From Nostoc spongiaeforme FACHB-130 (GTDB lineage Bacteria; Cyanobacteriota; Cyanobacteriia; Cyanobacteriales; Nostocaceae), in assembly GCF_014698475.1 (NCBI RefSeq), contig NZ_JACJTB010000037.1, positions 1 to 64,000 of the forward strand: a DNA stretch of 64,000 bases, written 5' to 3'. Position 1 is the stretch's first letter; the number at the start of each line of letters is the position of its first letter. The notes beneath the pieces were generated by a model. It made no database searches. It saw only the letters and a program-made list of their open reading frames with translations, and was not told the DNA's origin. The position numbers and the translations under genes are program-made. This document shows positions 56,368 through 64,000 of this stretch, piece by piece.

Positions 56368-56619
56368 TTAATTTGAACTTGTAATTTGGGATAAAAATAC
56401 TCCAAAGATAATGCTAATACTGTAGAGTGCAACTCGATACAGTCCTACCAATATATGAACATTACGCAAAGGTAGACGCAGAGGACACGGAGGAATGAGA
56501 GTTTGAGAGAGTTTTTGCGTAAGTCCTATAGATATTAGTGTGACAATTGTAATCGAGATGATGAGTAGCGATCGCCCACTTCGTGCCATAACTTTTATCC
56601 TCACACCACTGGCTGACAA
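56368..56619 (-). other. Doubtful small membrane ORF crossing a repeat
   Basis: An 83-codon frame with two hydrophobic stretches (SLLIISITIVTLISIG and VGLYRVALYSISIIFGVFL). Its middle runs through the degraded family B element (56462-56527), whose right end TGCGTAAGTCCT is intact. The N-terminal half could be a real small membrane protein that gained a fused tail when the element inserted, or the frame may be chance. Kept as doubtful. Confidence 0.3.
56462..56527. repeat. Degraded family B element
   Basis: The right end TGCGTAAGTCCT (56516-56527) is exact. The left end is reduced to TTACGCA (56462-56468). The interior has the common GACGCAGAGGACACGGAGG-type string. Confidence 0.5.
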
Positions 56620-56684
56620 ACCAGAAATAATACAGCAACAAAGTAGGTAATTCCCGAAATTTGTTTACTAAAATTAATTATGAT

Positions 56685-57446
56685 TTATTGTTGTTTATCT
56701 AAATCCATAAAAATATCATGCTGCTCTTTAAACACTCTCTGCGTCGTCTCTAAATTAAAGTCAGTCGCTATCAAATCAATACCATCAATAATTTTTGGTA
56801 TCTGAGTTTCATCAATTTGCAAACTTAGAAAACATTTTTCTCGATAGTCTGGTCTTTCCTGAAAACGCTTAACAGCAGTTTTTAAAGGACGAATTACTTC
56901 ATAAGCGTTCTCCGCCTTGTTAATTGCTGCTTCGGGAATTGGAGATTGTAAGCGTAAAATTGCTAGATCAATTAAATCTCTAGATTCAACACTATCATCC
57001 ATATAGCGATCAGAATTTGCCAGCAGCTTCGATGTAAAACAGTCAATGAGGCTTAAGCAGGGAACAGGCGACCATTCTGTATATCTGGGCGGGTCTGGTT
57101 GAAAGCGTGATTCAGCGATAATCTCTGTTTTAATCGGTAAGTTATCTACAATAACTATCATCCTAATTCCATACTGGTCAGTAGTCCCTCTGCCAATGTG
57201 AATACCACTCAAATCAGTAAATAATGCTTCATACCCGCCATCAAATACAACAGTGCGAAGATACTTGTATCCTGATACACCCACAGGAGAAATAAAATCA
57301 ATATCTTTACTCCAACGGTATTCTTCAAAATCAAGTGCAAGAAGGGTTCCACCACCGAAGTAAGCAGAACCCTCTTTAAGTATGTCAGAATTTAAGCTTT
57401 CAAGAATCGTCAGAATTTTATTATGGTGATCCAATCGAAATCTCAT
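56685..57446 (-). CDS. AbiEii/AbiGii-type nucleotidyltransferase (putative toxin)
   Basis: A 253-residue protein of the DNA-polymerase-beta-like nucleotidyltransferase superfamily. The GGGT loop (31-34) is followed by the metal pair Asp48/Asp50 (WSKDIDF), the pattern of AbiEii toxins, which transfer nucleotides to tRNA or other targets. The rest (IHIGRGTTDQYGIRMIVIVDNLPIKTEIIAESRF, LIDCFTSKLLANSDRYMDDSVESRDLIDLAIL) includes the usual FTSKLLAN helix and the RDLIDLAIL motif. The ATG at 57446 overlaps the stop of the preceding small gene (ATGA), which implies translational coupling. Toxicity is inferred, not shown. Confidence 0.85.
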   Translation of the reverse strand: MRFRLDHHNKILTILESLNSDILKEGSAYFGGGTLLALDFEEYRWSKDIDFISPVGVSGYKYLRTVVFDGGYEALFTDLSGIHIGRGTTDQYGIRMIVIVDNLPIKTEIIAESRFQPDPPRYTEWSPVPCLSLIDCFTSKLLANSDRYMDDSVESRDLIDLAILRLQSPIPEAAINKAENAYEVIRPLKTAVKRFQERPDYREKCFLSLQIDETQIPKIIDGIDLIATDFNLETTQRVFKEQHDIFMDLDKQQ

Positions 57447-57679
57447 ACACAAGCTTCTAGCCAGGAATGATAACGTCTAGCAAGAGTCTTGAGAAAATTT
57501 AGTTCTTCGCCTTCAAGATTATTAAATAATTGACGATACTGCCAACCCCGCTCATAGCGACTCAGCATTTGCTCAGGAGTAAAATGATAAACATCTCCTG
57601 TCTGCCAGCAGATTGACTCCAAAAAAGGAAGCTTCTTTGGAACATTGGCTAAATTGATTGTTGGTGTAGCGATTGTCAT
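57443..57679 (-). CDS. Small partner of the AbiEii-like protein (putative antitoxin)
   Basis: A 78-residue protein. It is basic and aromatic in the middle (FLESICWQTGDVYHFTPEQMLSRYERGWQYRQLFNNL) and ends in a helix (ELNFLKTLARRYHSWLEACV). It is not the winged-helix AbiEi antitoxin that usually accompanies AbiEii. Its last codons overlap the nucleotidyltransferase start by four bases (ATGA), so it is the upstream member of a coupled pair. An antitoxin role is inference from gene order and size only; I do not recognise the family. Confidence 0.65.
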   Translation of the reverse strand: MTIATPTINLANVPKKLPFLESICWQTGDVYHFTPEQMLSRYERGWQYRQLFNNLEGEELNFLKTLARRYHSWLEACV

Positions 57680-57879
57680 AGCACTGCTAATAGGCTACTT
57701 TTGCTAACTATATTCCTAGAATAACTTATAAATTAGCTTCTACCGCCAAATAAAGCAAACGGTTAAATTAACTATTACAAAGTTAGAGGCTTTACTATGA
57801 CTCAAGTAAGTTATCCAGTACTAGTCATTAAATCCACAATAGAAGTAGAAGAAGTGTAACGAAAGCAGGTACAGGGGAA

Positions 57880-59790
57880 ATGGTGCGCTTAAAACCGTGG
57901 CAGTGGGTCATCTTAGGAACACCGATCGCAGCTATTATTATTTTCTTACTAGTCGCCGCAGGTTTGCAAATCAATGCCTGGGGAATTAACTGGATTTGGG
58001 CGGTGTTTACGGTTGTGTTTGTTGCTTGGCGGTGGTTGTTGGTGCGGTGGACTCAACCGCAAATTGCCCAAGTTGAGGCGGCTTTGGCAGGATTCCAAGA
58101 AGAACTAGAGGCGGCTGTTGATATTACCACCACAACGGCGGGAAGTGAAGCAACACAGCAAGCGGAAGCCGCATTACAAAAAATTCTGGAAGCATCCATT
58201 AACGATCGCCCAATTTGGGAAGATTGGCAAACTTTTTGGCAACGCTGTCAAGATGTAGTGGTGGCTGTGGCGAATATCTACCATCCCCAAGTACAGTATC
58301 CCCTGCTGAATATCTATGTCCCCCAAGCTTATGGACTGATTCGGGGAACAGTGGATGATTTAGACCAGTGGATGCAGAGATTATCACCTGCTTTAAATCA
58401 AGCTACTGTCGGGCAAGCTTATCAAGCTTATGAAGTATATCGCAAGCTAGAACCATCAGCCCGTAAACTTTTGCGAGCTTGGGGCTGGGCGCAATGGTTG
58501 TTAAATCCAGTGGCGGCGGTGGCTAATCGGGCGACGAAGGGTTATACTAACCGCGCTAATCAGCAGTTGTTGGTGAATTTAGGTCAACTGTTGCGCGAAG
58601 CAGCTTTGAGAAATTTATGCAGACAAGCGATCGCACTTTACGGAGGTATTACACTACCAACAACAGCAGCGATTTCTTCACCAACTATCCCCCAAACCAA
58701 AACCCAAACTCTGCGCGAAATTCTCACCCAAGCTGAACCAGTCGCGGAAGTTGAGCAAAAACCCATCAGTATTTTACTAGTTGGGCGGACAGGTGCAGGT
58801 AAAAGCAGTTTAATTAACACTTTATTCCAAGCTGACTTGGCGGCGGTGGATGTCTTACCCAGTACTGACGAAATTCAAAATTATCATTGGGAAACTTCTA
58901 GTGGCGAAAGTCTCACCCTTTGGGATACTCCCGGTTACGAACAAGTCAAGCGGGGAGAACTCCGCCAATTAGTATTAGACTATGCAACTAACGCAGATTT
59001 GTTATTGTTGGTGACACCCGCCCTTGATCCGGCTTTGCAAATGGATGTGGACTTTTTAGCAGATATGAAAGCCGCAGTTGATGATTTACCTGCGATCGCA
59101 GTTGTTACCCAAGTAGATAAATTGCGTCCTCTGCGGGAGTGGGAACCGCCATACAATTGGGAGTGGGGAGACAAGCCAAAGGAAATTTCTATCCGGGAAG
59201 CTACTCAATATCGTGCTGAAAAACTAGAGGAATTTTCTAACTTAGTTGTCCCCGTAGTTACAAGCGATCGCAAAACTAACCGTACAGCTTGGAATATAGA
59301 TACTTTATCATTGGGATTGATTGAAGCGATCGCACCCGCCAAACAACTACGACTCGCTCGGTTTTTGCGTGACTTAGACTCCCGCACCGTCGCCGCCGCT
59401 AAAATCATTGATCACTATACCTTCCAAATGGCGACTACCCAAGGACTCACCACCTTATTAAAAAGTCCTGTATTGCAATTTATTGCCACAATGTCTACAG
59501 GTTCTCCCACCTTGGCTTATTTATTAGCAGAGCAAATTCCTGTAGAACAGTTACCGATTGTCATTGGTAAACTTCAAATTGCTTATGAGTTATTTTCACT
59601 ATTAAAAACTGATAATTCCCCTAAAATTAACTTTGATTTAATCTCACTGTGGCCATTATTGTTAGAAAATTCTGCTACACCTGATCGTAATGCTTGGGCA
59701 TTTGGTCATGCCCTTGTCGAATACTGGACTCAGAATTTAGCAGTGGAACAACTACGAGAGCGATTTGAGTATTATTTGCAACAGGTTTGA
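57880..59790 (+). CDS. GTPase with N-terminal membrane anchor
   Basis: A 636-residue protein. Two hydrophobic spans at the N-terminus (WVILGTPIAAIIIFLLVAAGLQI and WGINWIWAVFTVVFVAWRWLLV) should anchor it. A helical middle follows (to about 290). The GTPase domain begins near 298 with LLVGRTGAGKSSLINTLF; G3 is LWDTPGYEQ, and G4 is VTQVDKLRP (near 411, TQVD in place of NKxD). The C-terminal part (about 500-636) is helical. It is related to YfjP/Era-like septation or dynamin-like GTPases. A DUF697 GTPase lies at 17287. Function unknown. Confidence 0.85.
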   Translation: MVRLKPWQWVILGTPIAAIIIFLLVAAGLQINAWGINWIWAVFTVVFVAWRWLLVRWTQPQIAQVEAALAGFQEELEAAVDITTTTAGSEATQQAEAALQKILEASINDRPIWEDWQTFWQRCQDVVVAVANIYHPQVQYPLLNIYVPQAYGLIRGTVDDLDQWMQRLSPALNQATVGQAYQAYEVYRKLEPSARKLLRAWGWAQWLLNPVAAVANRATKGYTNRANQQLLVNLGQLLREAALRNLCRQAIALYGGITLPTTAAISSPTIPQTKTQTLREILTQAEPVAEVEQKPISILLVGRTGAGKSSLINTLFQADLAAVDVLPSTDEIQNYHWETSSGESLTLWDTPGYEQVKRGELRQLVLDYATNADLLLLVTPALDPALQMDVDFLADMKAAVDDLPAIAVVTQVDKLRPLREWEPPYNWEWGDKPKEISIREATQYRAEKLEEFSNLVVPVVTSDRKTNRTAWNIDTLSLGLIEAIAPAKQLRLARFLRDLDSRTVAAAKIIDHYTFQMATTQGLTTLLKSPVLQFIATMSTGSPTLAYLLAEQIPVEQLPIVIGKLQIAYELFSLLKTDNSPKINFDLISLWPLLLENSATPDRNAWAFGHALVEYWTQNLAVEQLRERFEYYLQQV

Positions 59791-59844
59791 AATGTGTTAT
59801 GTTTGGGCGATCGCGCCTTAGTATTAAAATTTGAGCGATGAATA

Positions 59845-60096
59845 ATGAAATTCAAATTCAACCGAAGACACGAAATATTTATTGAAGAGAAACTCAGTAG
59901 TGGTAAATATCACACTATTGAGGAAATAATTGTCGAAGCTTTAGAGCTTTTAGAAGAACATGATAAAAAGTATGAACAATGGTTAGCAGCAGTCCGTAAC
60001 AATGCTGATGTTTCTATTGCTGAATTAGAAAGAATTGACAACAGATTTTTAATCGCACAATTAGAAAGGAAATTACGTCAAGCACTAGAATCTTAG
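59845..60096 (+). CDS. ParD-like antitoxin (orphan)
   Basis: An 83-residue protein. The N-terminal ribbon-helix-helix region (KFNRRHEIFIEEKLSSGKYHTIEEIIVEALELLEE) is that of ParD/CopG-type antitoxins, and the C-terminal helix (IAELERIDNRFLIAQLERKLRQALES) would wrap the toxin. No ParE or other toxin frame follows: the next 140 bases are low-complexity, and the next gene is on the opposite strand. It is therefore an orphan or has lost its toxin. Confidence 0.8.
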   Translation: MKFKFNRRHEIFIEEKLSSGKYHTIEEIIVEALELLEEHDKKYEQWLAAVRNNADVSIAELERIDNRFLIAQLERKLRQALES

Positions 60097-60238
60097 CGAG
60101 TCGGTGCGGGTGCAGAGTGCAGGGTAAGAATTTTTGGCGTTGCTGATTGAGAATATGAATTTGTCTCACGCAAAGGCGCAAAGAAAAACATCTGATTCAC
60201 CAACGCCGAATTTTTACTCAGCACTCAGCACTCAACCC

Positions 60239-61597
60239 TCATCCTTGCGTTGACACAGTTAATACCTGCGGTGGGGTTGCATCTGGTGGATAGAGAAAGT
60301 CTACTTCGACTAATCTGCGATCGCTCGGTTTCATATTTAATACTACTAGTGGTTGTCCCGGTTGACCGCGCTTTTGGACTAAATGCACAAATTTAGTTTG
60401 TGGCATACCTTTATCATCTTTGTAGCGTATCCGCACACTGCCGCGAAAGAAGGTTTGACGTGCAGGAGTAGCAAAAAAGCGCAGTCCTGGTTTAACTAAC
60501 TGATCTTCTTTAATGGGAGTTTGCATCGCCACCGCCACAGTTTTTGGCGTAGCAGTATTGTTATATAACGGTAACTTCAAGTTGTATTGAATTGCATAGT
60601 TACCATGTGCGCGATATGCAGTATCGGGATAACGGACTAACATTGGCGCACTTTGAATTTGATTCGTCCCCAAAGTGCCTCCGTGTAAGGTACTCAGGGC
60701 GTAAGAAACAGCTTGTCCCGGCTGGGGAATTGTTAAAAATCGGGCTTTGGGACTATCTACGATAAATGCACGCCAAAAGGAACCGCCAGCTACCCCCGCG
60801 ACTCTTCCGTAAATTCTGGGTTTCCCAGTTTCTTCTAAAGGAGTTGGTGTTTTATCTCGTGGTGTGGATAATTCACCGTTATCTAATAAATTTTCCCATT
60901 CGGCTAAAGTCGGCGCACGTTCACTACCATCAGGATTATCTTTGGCAAACATCGCTAAACTAGCAGCGTAGACTGTACCGTTACTCCGCAAGCGCATTAA
61001 AGTAGAACGACCATTTAAAGGCGGTGTTAATCCTTGCACGGGAATTGGGAGATTCAGTAACATCTGACTTTGCTTGGGTGCAAGGACAATTTGCGCTGGG
61101 AAGATTGCTTGTCGTCTGCCTCTGATAATATCAGACATGACGCGATCGCCCGGCCCCGCAAATACTTTACCCGCAGCATCTTCGACATAAGGCGGTAGTT
61201 CAATAAATGGTGCATCTGGCTGACTTAAATAACTCGCCGCCTGCAAAATATTAACGGTGACTGGTTGCTCAGTCGGATTATACAAAATTATACCGAGATA
61301 GAGCGATCGCAAGTTTTCTGGCGGATCAGCTTTGGCAACATGATGAGCGAAAATATCAAATCTTCCCCGGAAAGGAAAATTTAAATGCGCTGTTGGGACT
61401 TTTTTACCATCCCCAGGAAAAGTAGATAATAAAATCCCTTCCTTCAAAACCAATTCTGGACTATTGCTATTAAAAGTTGGCACTGAATCTAACTTTCCTG
61501 GTAAGGGTAGAACTTGTTGCGGTTGGACAACTTCTTCTGGTGGCGGTGTAGGAGGTGTGGTTTGTGAAATCAGTAAACTGAGTAAAAATGACAACAT
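60239..61597 (-). CDS. DUF3370 protein, exported
   Basis: A 452-residue protein. The N-terminus (MLSFLLSLLISQTTPPTPPP) is a short signal peptide followed by a Pro-rich stretch. The family marks are ELVLKEGILLSTFPGDGKKVPTAHLNFPFRGRFDIFAHHVAKA and GIILYNPTEQPVTVNILQAASYLSQPDAPFIELPP. The rest is mainly beta-strand. DUF3370 is widely conserved in cyanobacteria with no known role; the export signal suggests a periplasmic or surface function. ATG 61597 is preferred over the upstream frame opening at 61633. Confidence 0.85.
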   Translation of the reverse strand: MLSFLLSLLISQTTPPTPPPEEVVQPQQVLPLPGKLDSVPTFNSNSPELVLKEGILLSTFPGDGKKVPTAHLNFPFRGRFDIFAHHVAKADPPENLRSLYLGIILYNPTEQPVTVNILQAASYLSQPDAPFIELPPYVEDAAGKVFAGPGDRVMSDIIRGRRQAIFPAQIVLAPKQSQMLLNLPIPVQGLTPPLNGRSTLMRLRSNGTVYAASLAMFAKDNPDGSERAPTLAEWENLLDNGELSTPRDKTPTPLEETGKPRIYGRVAGVAGGSFWRAFIVDSPKARFLTIPQPGQAVSYALSTLHGGTLGTNQIQSAPMLVRYPDTAYRAHGNYAIQYNLKLPLYNNTATPKTVAVAMQTPIKEDQLVKPGLRFFATPARQTFFRGSVRIRYKDDKGMPQTKFVHLVQKRGQPGQPLVVLNMKPSDRRLVEVDFLYPPDATPPQVLTVSTQG

Positions 61598-61637
61598 ATA
61601 CTTAGGTAACGATTTTTCCTTAAAGACGCACACTATT

Positions 61638-62150
61638 TTATATGAGTGCCAAATTGTTAATAATTAATAAGAAGTCAGCCAGAACAACCAGCAAATTTTC
61701 TTGATTTAACACCGGAACGTGAACAAATATACAACGAGTTGACAGTTTAGATTGCTGGAGATAGTCAAGAACTGCATAATAAAGACCTTCGCAAACAAAT
61801 TTACCGCAGTCACTACTAATATCAGTTGCTACTGTTGGCAAAACTAATTTTTCCAAATTAACTGCTGTCGGCAAAAAAATCGCGCCTTGATTAGCACCCT
61901 CCTCTACACTTAATCTTTGCCGACTAGCAGCCATGCCACAACAGATAATGTAATCTGGTTGCAACTCCTCAACTTTTTGAATTACCCAGGAACTAGCCAG
62001 CATCACATCTACAGGTAACAGCCGTAGAAATTTTAAATCATGGGGGAGCGATACAACTTGACTCACTTCTTGTAATAAATCATCCGATGAATTTGAATCT
62101 TGATCCCTTAACCAAGTATCAAAAGAAGTTAATAAAAATCTTTTCTTCAT
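61638..62150 (-). CDS. Pyroglutamyl-peptidase-like protein (C15-like)
   Basis: A 170-residue protein resembling pyroglutamyl peptidase I but about 45 residues shorter than usual. The N-terminal KKRFLLTSFDTWLRD replaces the normal GFEPFGG motif. The middle DYIICCGMAASRQRLSVEEGAN corresponds to the Glu-bearing segment, SSDCGKFVCEGLYYAVLDYL carries the Cys nucleophile region, and CIFVHVPVLN carries the His. Activity is uncertain because of the shortened N-terminus. It lies upstream of and divergent from hisH. Confidence 0.7.
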   Translation of the reverse strand: MKKRFLLTSFDTWLRDQDSNSSDDLLQEVSQVVSLPHDLKFLRLLPVDVMLASSWVIQKVEELQPDYIICCGMAASRQRLSVEEGANQGAIFLPTAVNLEKLVLPTVATDISSDCGKFVCEGLYYAVLDYLQQSKLSTRCIFVHVPVLNQENLLVVLADFLLIINNLALI

Positions 62151-62208
62151 TAGAATTATTATTTAGAATAGAAAAACCCTCCATAATAAATTTACAAGGA
62201 GCAGGTCA

Positions 62209-62844
62209 ATGCCAGTTATTGCAGTCGTAGATTACGACATGGGAAATTTGCACTCAGTCTGTAAAGGCATAGAAAAAGCTGGGGCAACTCCCAAGATTAC
62301 AGATTCTGCTAAAGAAATATCATTGGCGGATGCTGTAGTATTGCCAGGAGTTGGGGCATTTGATCCCGCAGTGCAACATCTTAGAGAACGGAATTTAGAA
62401 CAACCCATAAAAGATGCGATATCCTCTGGCAAACCCTTCTTAGGAATTTGTTTAGGATTGCAAATTTTATTTGAATCAAGTGCGGAAGGAACTCAACCAG
62501 GGCTAGGAATTATCAAAGGAAAAGTCCGCCGCTTTCAGCATGAACCAGGAATTACTATTCCTCACATGGGTTGGAACCAATTGGAATTAACCCAAGCAAA
62601 AAGCATTTTATGGGAACATTTGCCTGCTAACCCTTGGGTTTATTTTGTGCATTCTTATTATGTTGACCCAACAGATCCGCAAGTCCGGGCTGCAACTGTT
62701 ACCCACGGTACTCAAACTATCACAGCTGCCATTGCCAAAGAAAATCTCATGGCGGTGCAGTTTCACCCCGAAAAATCCTCTAATATAGGATTGCAAATCC
62801 TATCTAATTTCGTTTCTCAAGTGCGTGAACAAATTGCAGCATAG
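62209..62844 (+). CDS. hisH: Imidazole glycerol phosphate synthase subunit HisH
   Basis: The glutaminase subunit that feeds ammonia to HisF in histidine synthesis. The 211-residue class I glutamine amidotransferase has VVDYDMGNLHSVCKGIEKAG at the N-terminus, the catalytic Cys in FLGICLGLQILFE and the His/Glu pair in AVQFHPEKSSNIGL. HisF is not in the window. ATG 62209 has AGGAGC upstream (62197-62202). Followed after about 85 bp of TGATTTGTCATTTG-type repeats by rsmD. Confidence 0.95.
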   Translation: MPVIAVVDYDMGNLHSVCKGIEKAGATPKITDSAKEISLADAVVLPGVGAFDPAVQHLRERNLEQPIKDAISSGKPFLGICLGLQILFESSAEGTQPGLGIIKGKVRRFQHEPGITIPHMGWNQLELTQAKSILWEHLPANPWVYFVHSYYVDPTDPQVRAATVTHGTQTITAAIAKENLMAVQFHPEKSSNIGLQILSNFVSQVREQIAA

Positions 62845-62929
62845 GGTTTGTGATTTGTCATTTGTGATTTGTCATTTGTCCTTGGCAAATGTTGAATGAC
62901 CAGTGACTAATGACCAATGACCAATAATC

Positions 62930-63508
62930 ATGAGTTTGAGAATTTACGGCAAACGTCCAATTAAAACTTTACCAGGGAAAGAAACCAGACCCACAAGCGC
63001 ACGGGTAAGAGAAGCTGTTTTTAATATTTGGCAAGGCGAAATTGTTGGTTGTCGCTGGCTAGATTTGTGCGCGGGTAGTGGTTCAATGGGAGCAGAGGCT
63101 TTGTGTAGAGGAGCCAGCTTGGTAGTAGGAATTGAACAATCAAGCCGAGCCTGTGCAATTATTCAAGAAAATTGGCAGCAATTAGCCAGCAATGAACAAC
63201 AATGGCAGCTATTACGTGGTGATGTCATTCAGCAGTTAAAAATTTTGTCAGGAAAACAGTTTGACAGAATTTATTTTGACCCACCCTATGCTAGTGGATT
63301 ATATCAACCTGTGCTAGAAGCGATCGCTAACTATAATTTATTAGACCCCAAAGGTGAAATCGCCGCAGAACACAACCCCCAAGGCTGGACACCGCCAGTA
63401 ATAACCAATTGGGAAATTTCTCGCCAAAAAGTTTACGGTAACACCGCCTTAACTTTCTACAGAGTCATTGACTCAACAACAGACAATGATGGGGATACAA
63501 AGTCATAA
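62930..63508 (+). CDS. rsmD: 16S rRNA (guanine966-N2)-methyltransferase
   Basis: Methylates G966 of 16S rRNA in the 30S subunit. The 192-residue protein has the usual length, with LRIYGKRPIKTLPGKETRPTSARVREAVFNIW at the N-terminus, motif I WLDLCAGSGSMGAEALCRGA, and motif IV (catalytic) YFDPPYASG. ATG 62930. Convergent with petG. Confidence 0.93.
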   Translation: MSLRIYGKRPIKTLPGKETRPTSARVREAVFNIWQGEIVGCRWLDLCAGSGSMGAEALCRGASLVVGIEQSSRACAIIQENWQQLASNEQQWQLLRGDVIQQLKILSGKQFDRIYFDPPYASGLYQPVLEAIANYNLLDPKGEIAAEHNPQGWTPPVITNWEISRQKVYGNTALTFYRVIDSTTDNDGDTKS

Positions 63509-63570
63509 AGTGCAACTTTGATATCCCCACCACTTAACAAACACTTTGTACTCAGCACTCAGCACTCAGC

Positions 63571-63613
63571 GAGAAGTTGCGTGCGCGGGTTCCCCGCGTT
63601 GAGCAAACTTCGG
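63571..63613. repeat. Family F repeat, partial inverted copy
   Basis: The inverse complement of 47979-48021 with a few changes (GAGAAGTTGCGTGCG, then GAGCAAACTTCGG). Preceded by CTCAGCACTCAGCACTCAGC. Confidence 0.6.
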
Positions 63614-63630
63614 TGACTCAGCACTTGAGA

Positions 63631-63744
63631 TCAACCACCCAATTCATTGGGGCGCTTGTATTGCTTGTATGCAGCGTAGAATAAACCAGCCAGAGTTACA
63701 ACAATTAGACCAAGCACAATACCAGAAAGCAGGGGTTCAACCAC
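63631..63744 (-). CDS. petG: Cytochrome b6f complex subunit PetG
   Basis: A 37-residue single-span subunit of the cytochrome b6f complex. The translation [20 protein letters not shown] then [17 protein letters not shown] matches PetG over its full length. It uses a GTG start at 63744, supported by AGGAG at 63752-63756 (read on the minus strand). The gene is shorter than common ORF cut-offs and easily missed. Convergent with rsmD; its promoter should be in 63757-63900. Confidence 0.95.
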   Translation of the reverse strand: MVEPLLSGIVLGLIVVTLAGLFYAAYKQYKRPNELGG

Positions 63745-64000
63745 TTTAAATCTCCTGTTTGCAATTATTAACGATTTATATCCCGTTTTTGATTTTACCA
63801 AATTACGGCGAATCCCGCTTGCAGCAGTGTTTTTGAGCTATGTCCACTTGTAAGAAAATAGTCACCTGTGCTTGCGGTACAAATCAAGAACTTTTAAGCT
63901 ATGTGTAGGAAATGAAAAATTTTATAACCTTACACTTTCACAGCAAACCTTTTGGATAACCAGATTACCAAACCTGAACTTCTGATGCAGCGTATCGTCT

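Noticed and set aside
57797-57859. 20-codon frame starting ATGACTCAAG upstream of the membrane GTPase
   Set aside because: Very short, with no ribosome-binding site that stands out and no family pattern. It may be a relic but cannot be supported.
63984-64000. Possible start of a plus-strand gene (ATGCAGCG) at the right edge
   Set aside because: Only 17 bases remain in the window; no basis to call a gene.

Overview
The window is a cyanobacterial chromosome segment, most likely from a filamentous member of the Nostocales (Nostoc/Calothrix type). Evidence for this is the set of oxygenic-photosynthesis genes (light-dependent protochlorophyllide reductase, a Psb28 protein, Ycf34, heme oxygenase, petG), the very frequent HIP1 octamer GCGATCGC (for example near 3663, 5057 and 7592), and many short dispersed and palindromic repeats typical of that order. 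The genus is an inference. No rRNA, tRNA, CRISPR array, prophage or transposase gene was recognised.

Layout. 0.3-6 kb: por, a YbjN-like gene, a seven-bladed FG-GAP protein bracketed by two copies of a MITE-like element, and an M24 aminopeptidase. 6-12.5 kb: an 1126-residue fusion of an amino-acid-permease-like membrane domain with PAS, GGDEF and EAL domains, then a TrmJ-type methyltransferase, a beta-lactamase-fold serine hydrolase and a Psb28 paralogue. 12.7-22.3 kb: a dnaJ-type/dnaK chaperone pair, an M28 peptidase, a DUF697 GTPase, a PD-(D/E)XK-like protein, tpiA, folP and a stomatin-like protein. 22.6-30.1 kb: a DUF1400 hydrolase, a Wza/SLBB polysaccharide export protein, an ABC ATPase, a repeat-rich intergenic island, a SemiSWEET and a large protein built of about 58-residue repeats. 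30.2-37.7 kb: housekeeping genes (aroC, dus, tRNA nucleotidyltransferase, ycf34, tsaB, a NodB deacetylase, a methyltransferase).

37.9-43.2 kb looks like a stress cluster: DUF6335, DUF2267, a DJ-1/PfpI protein with a helical extension, a SRPBCC protein, a small exported protein, a zinc alcohol dehydrogenase and a cupin. 43.5-46.2 kb holds a decayed antitoxin, a VapBC pair and the most unusual gene here: a caspase-fold protease joined to an EF-hand-like loop and a complete ClpC-type N-domain. 46.3-54 kb: glmM, heme oxygenase, a GNAT enzyme, DUF2157, a CobW GTPase, an ABA4-like protein and an L,D-transpeptidase. 54.5-64 kb: a subtilase, an AbiEii-like nucleotidyltransferase translationally coupled to a small partner, a membrane GTPase, an orphan ParD-like antitoxin, DUF3370, a C15-like peptidase, hisH, rsmD and petG.

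The core genes are ordinary. The interest lies in the domain fusions (caspase-ClpN; permease-PAS-GGDEF-EAL; DJ-1 with a helical C-terminus), the unnamed repeat protein, the AbiEii-like pair, and at least four families of short inverted-repeat elements whose copies can be matched inside the window. All family names come from reading motifs by eye; no database search was run.
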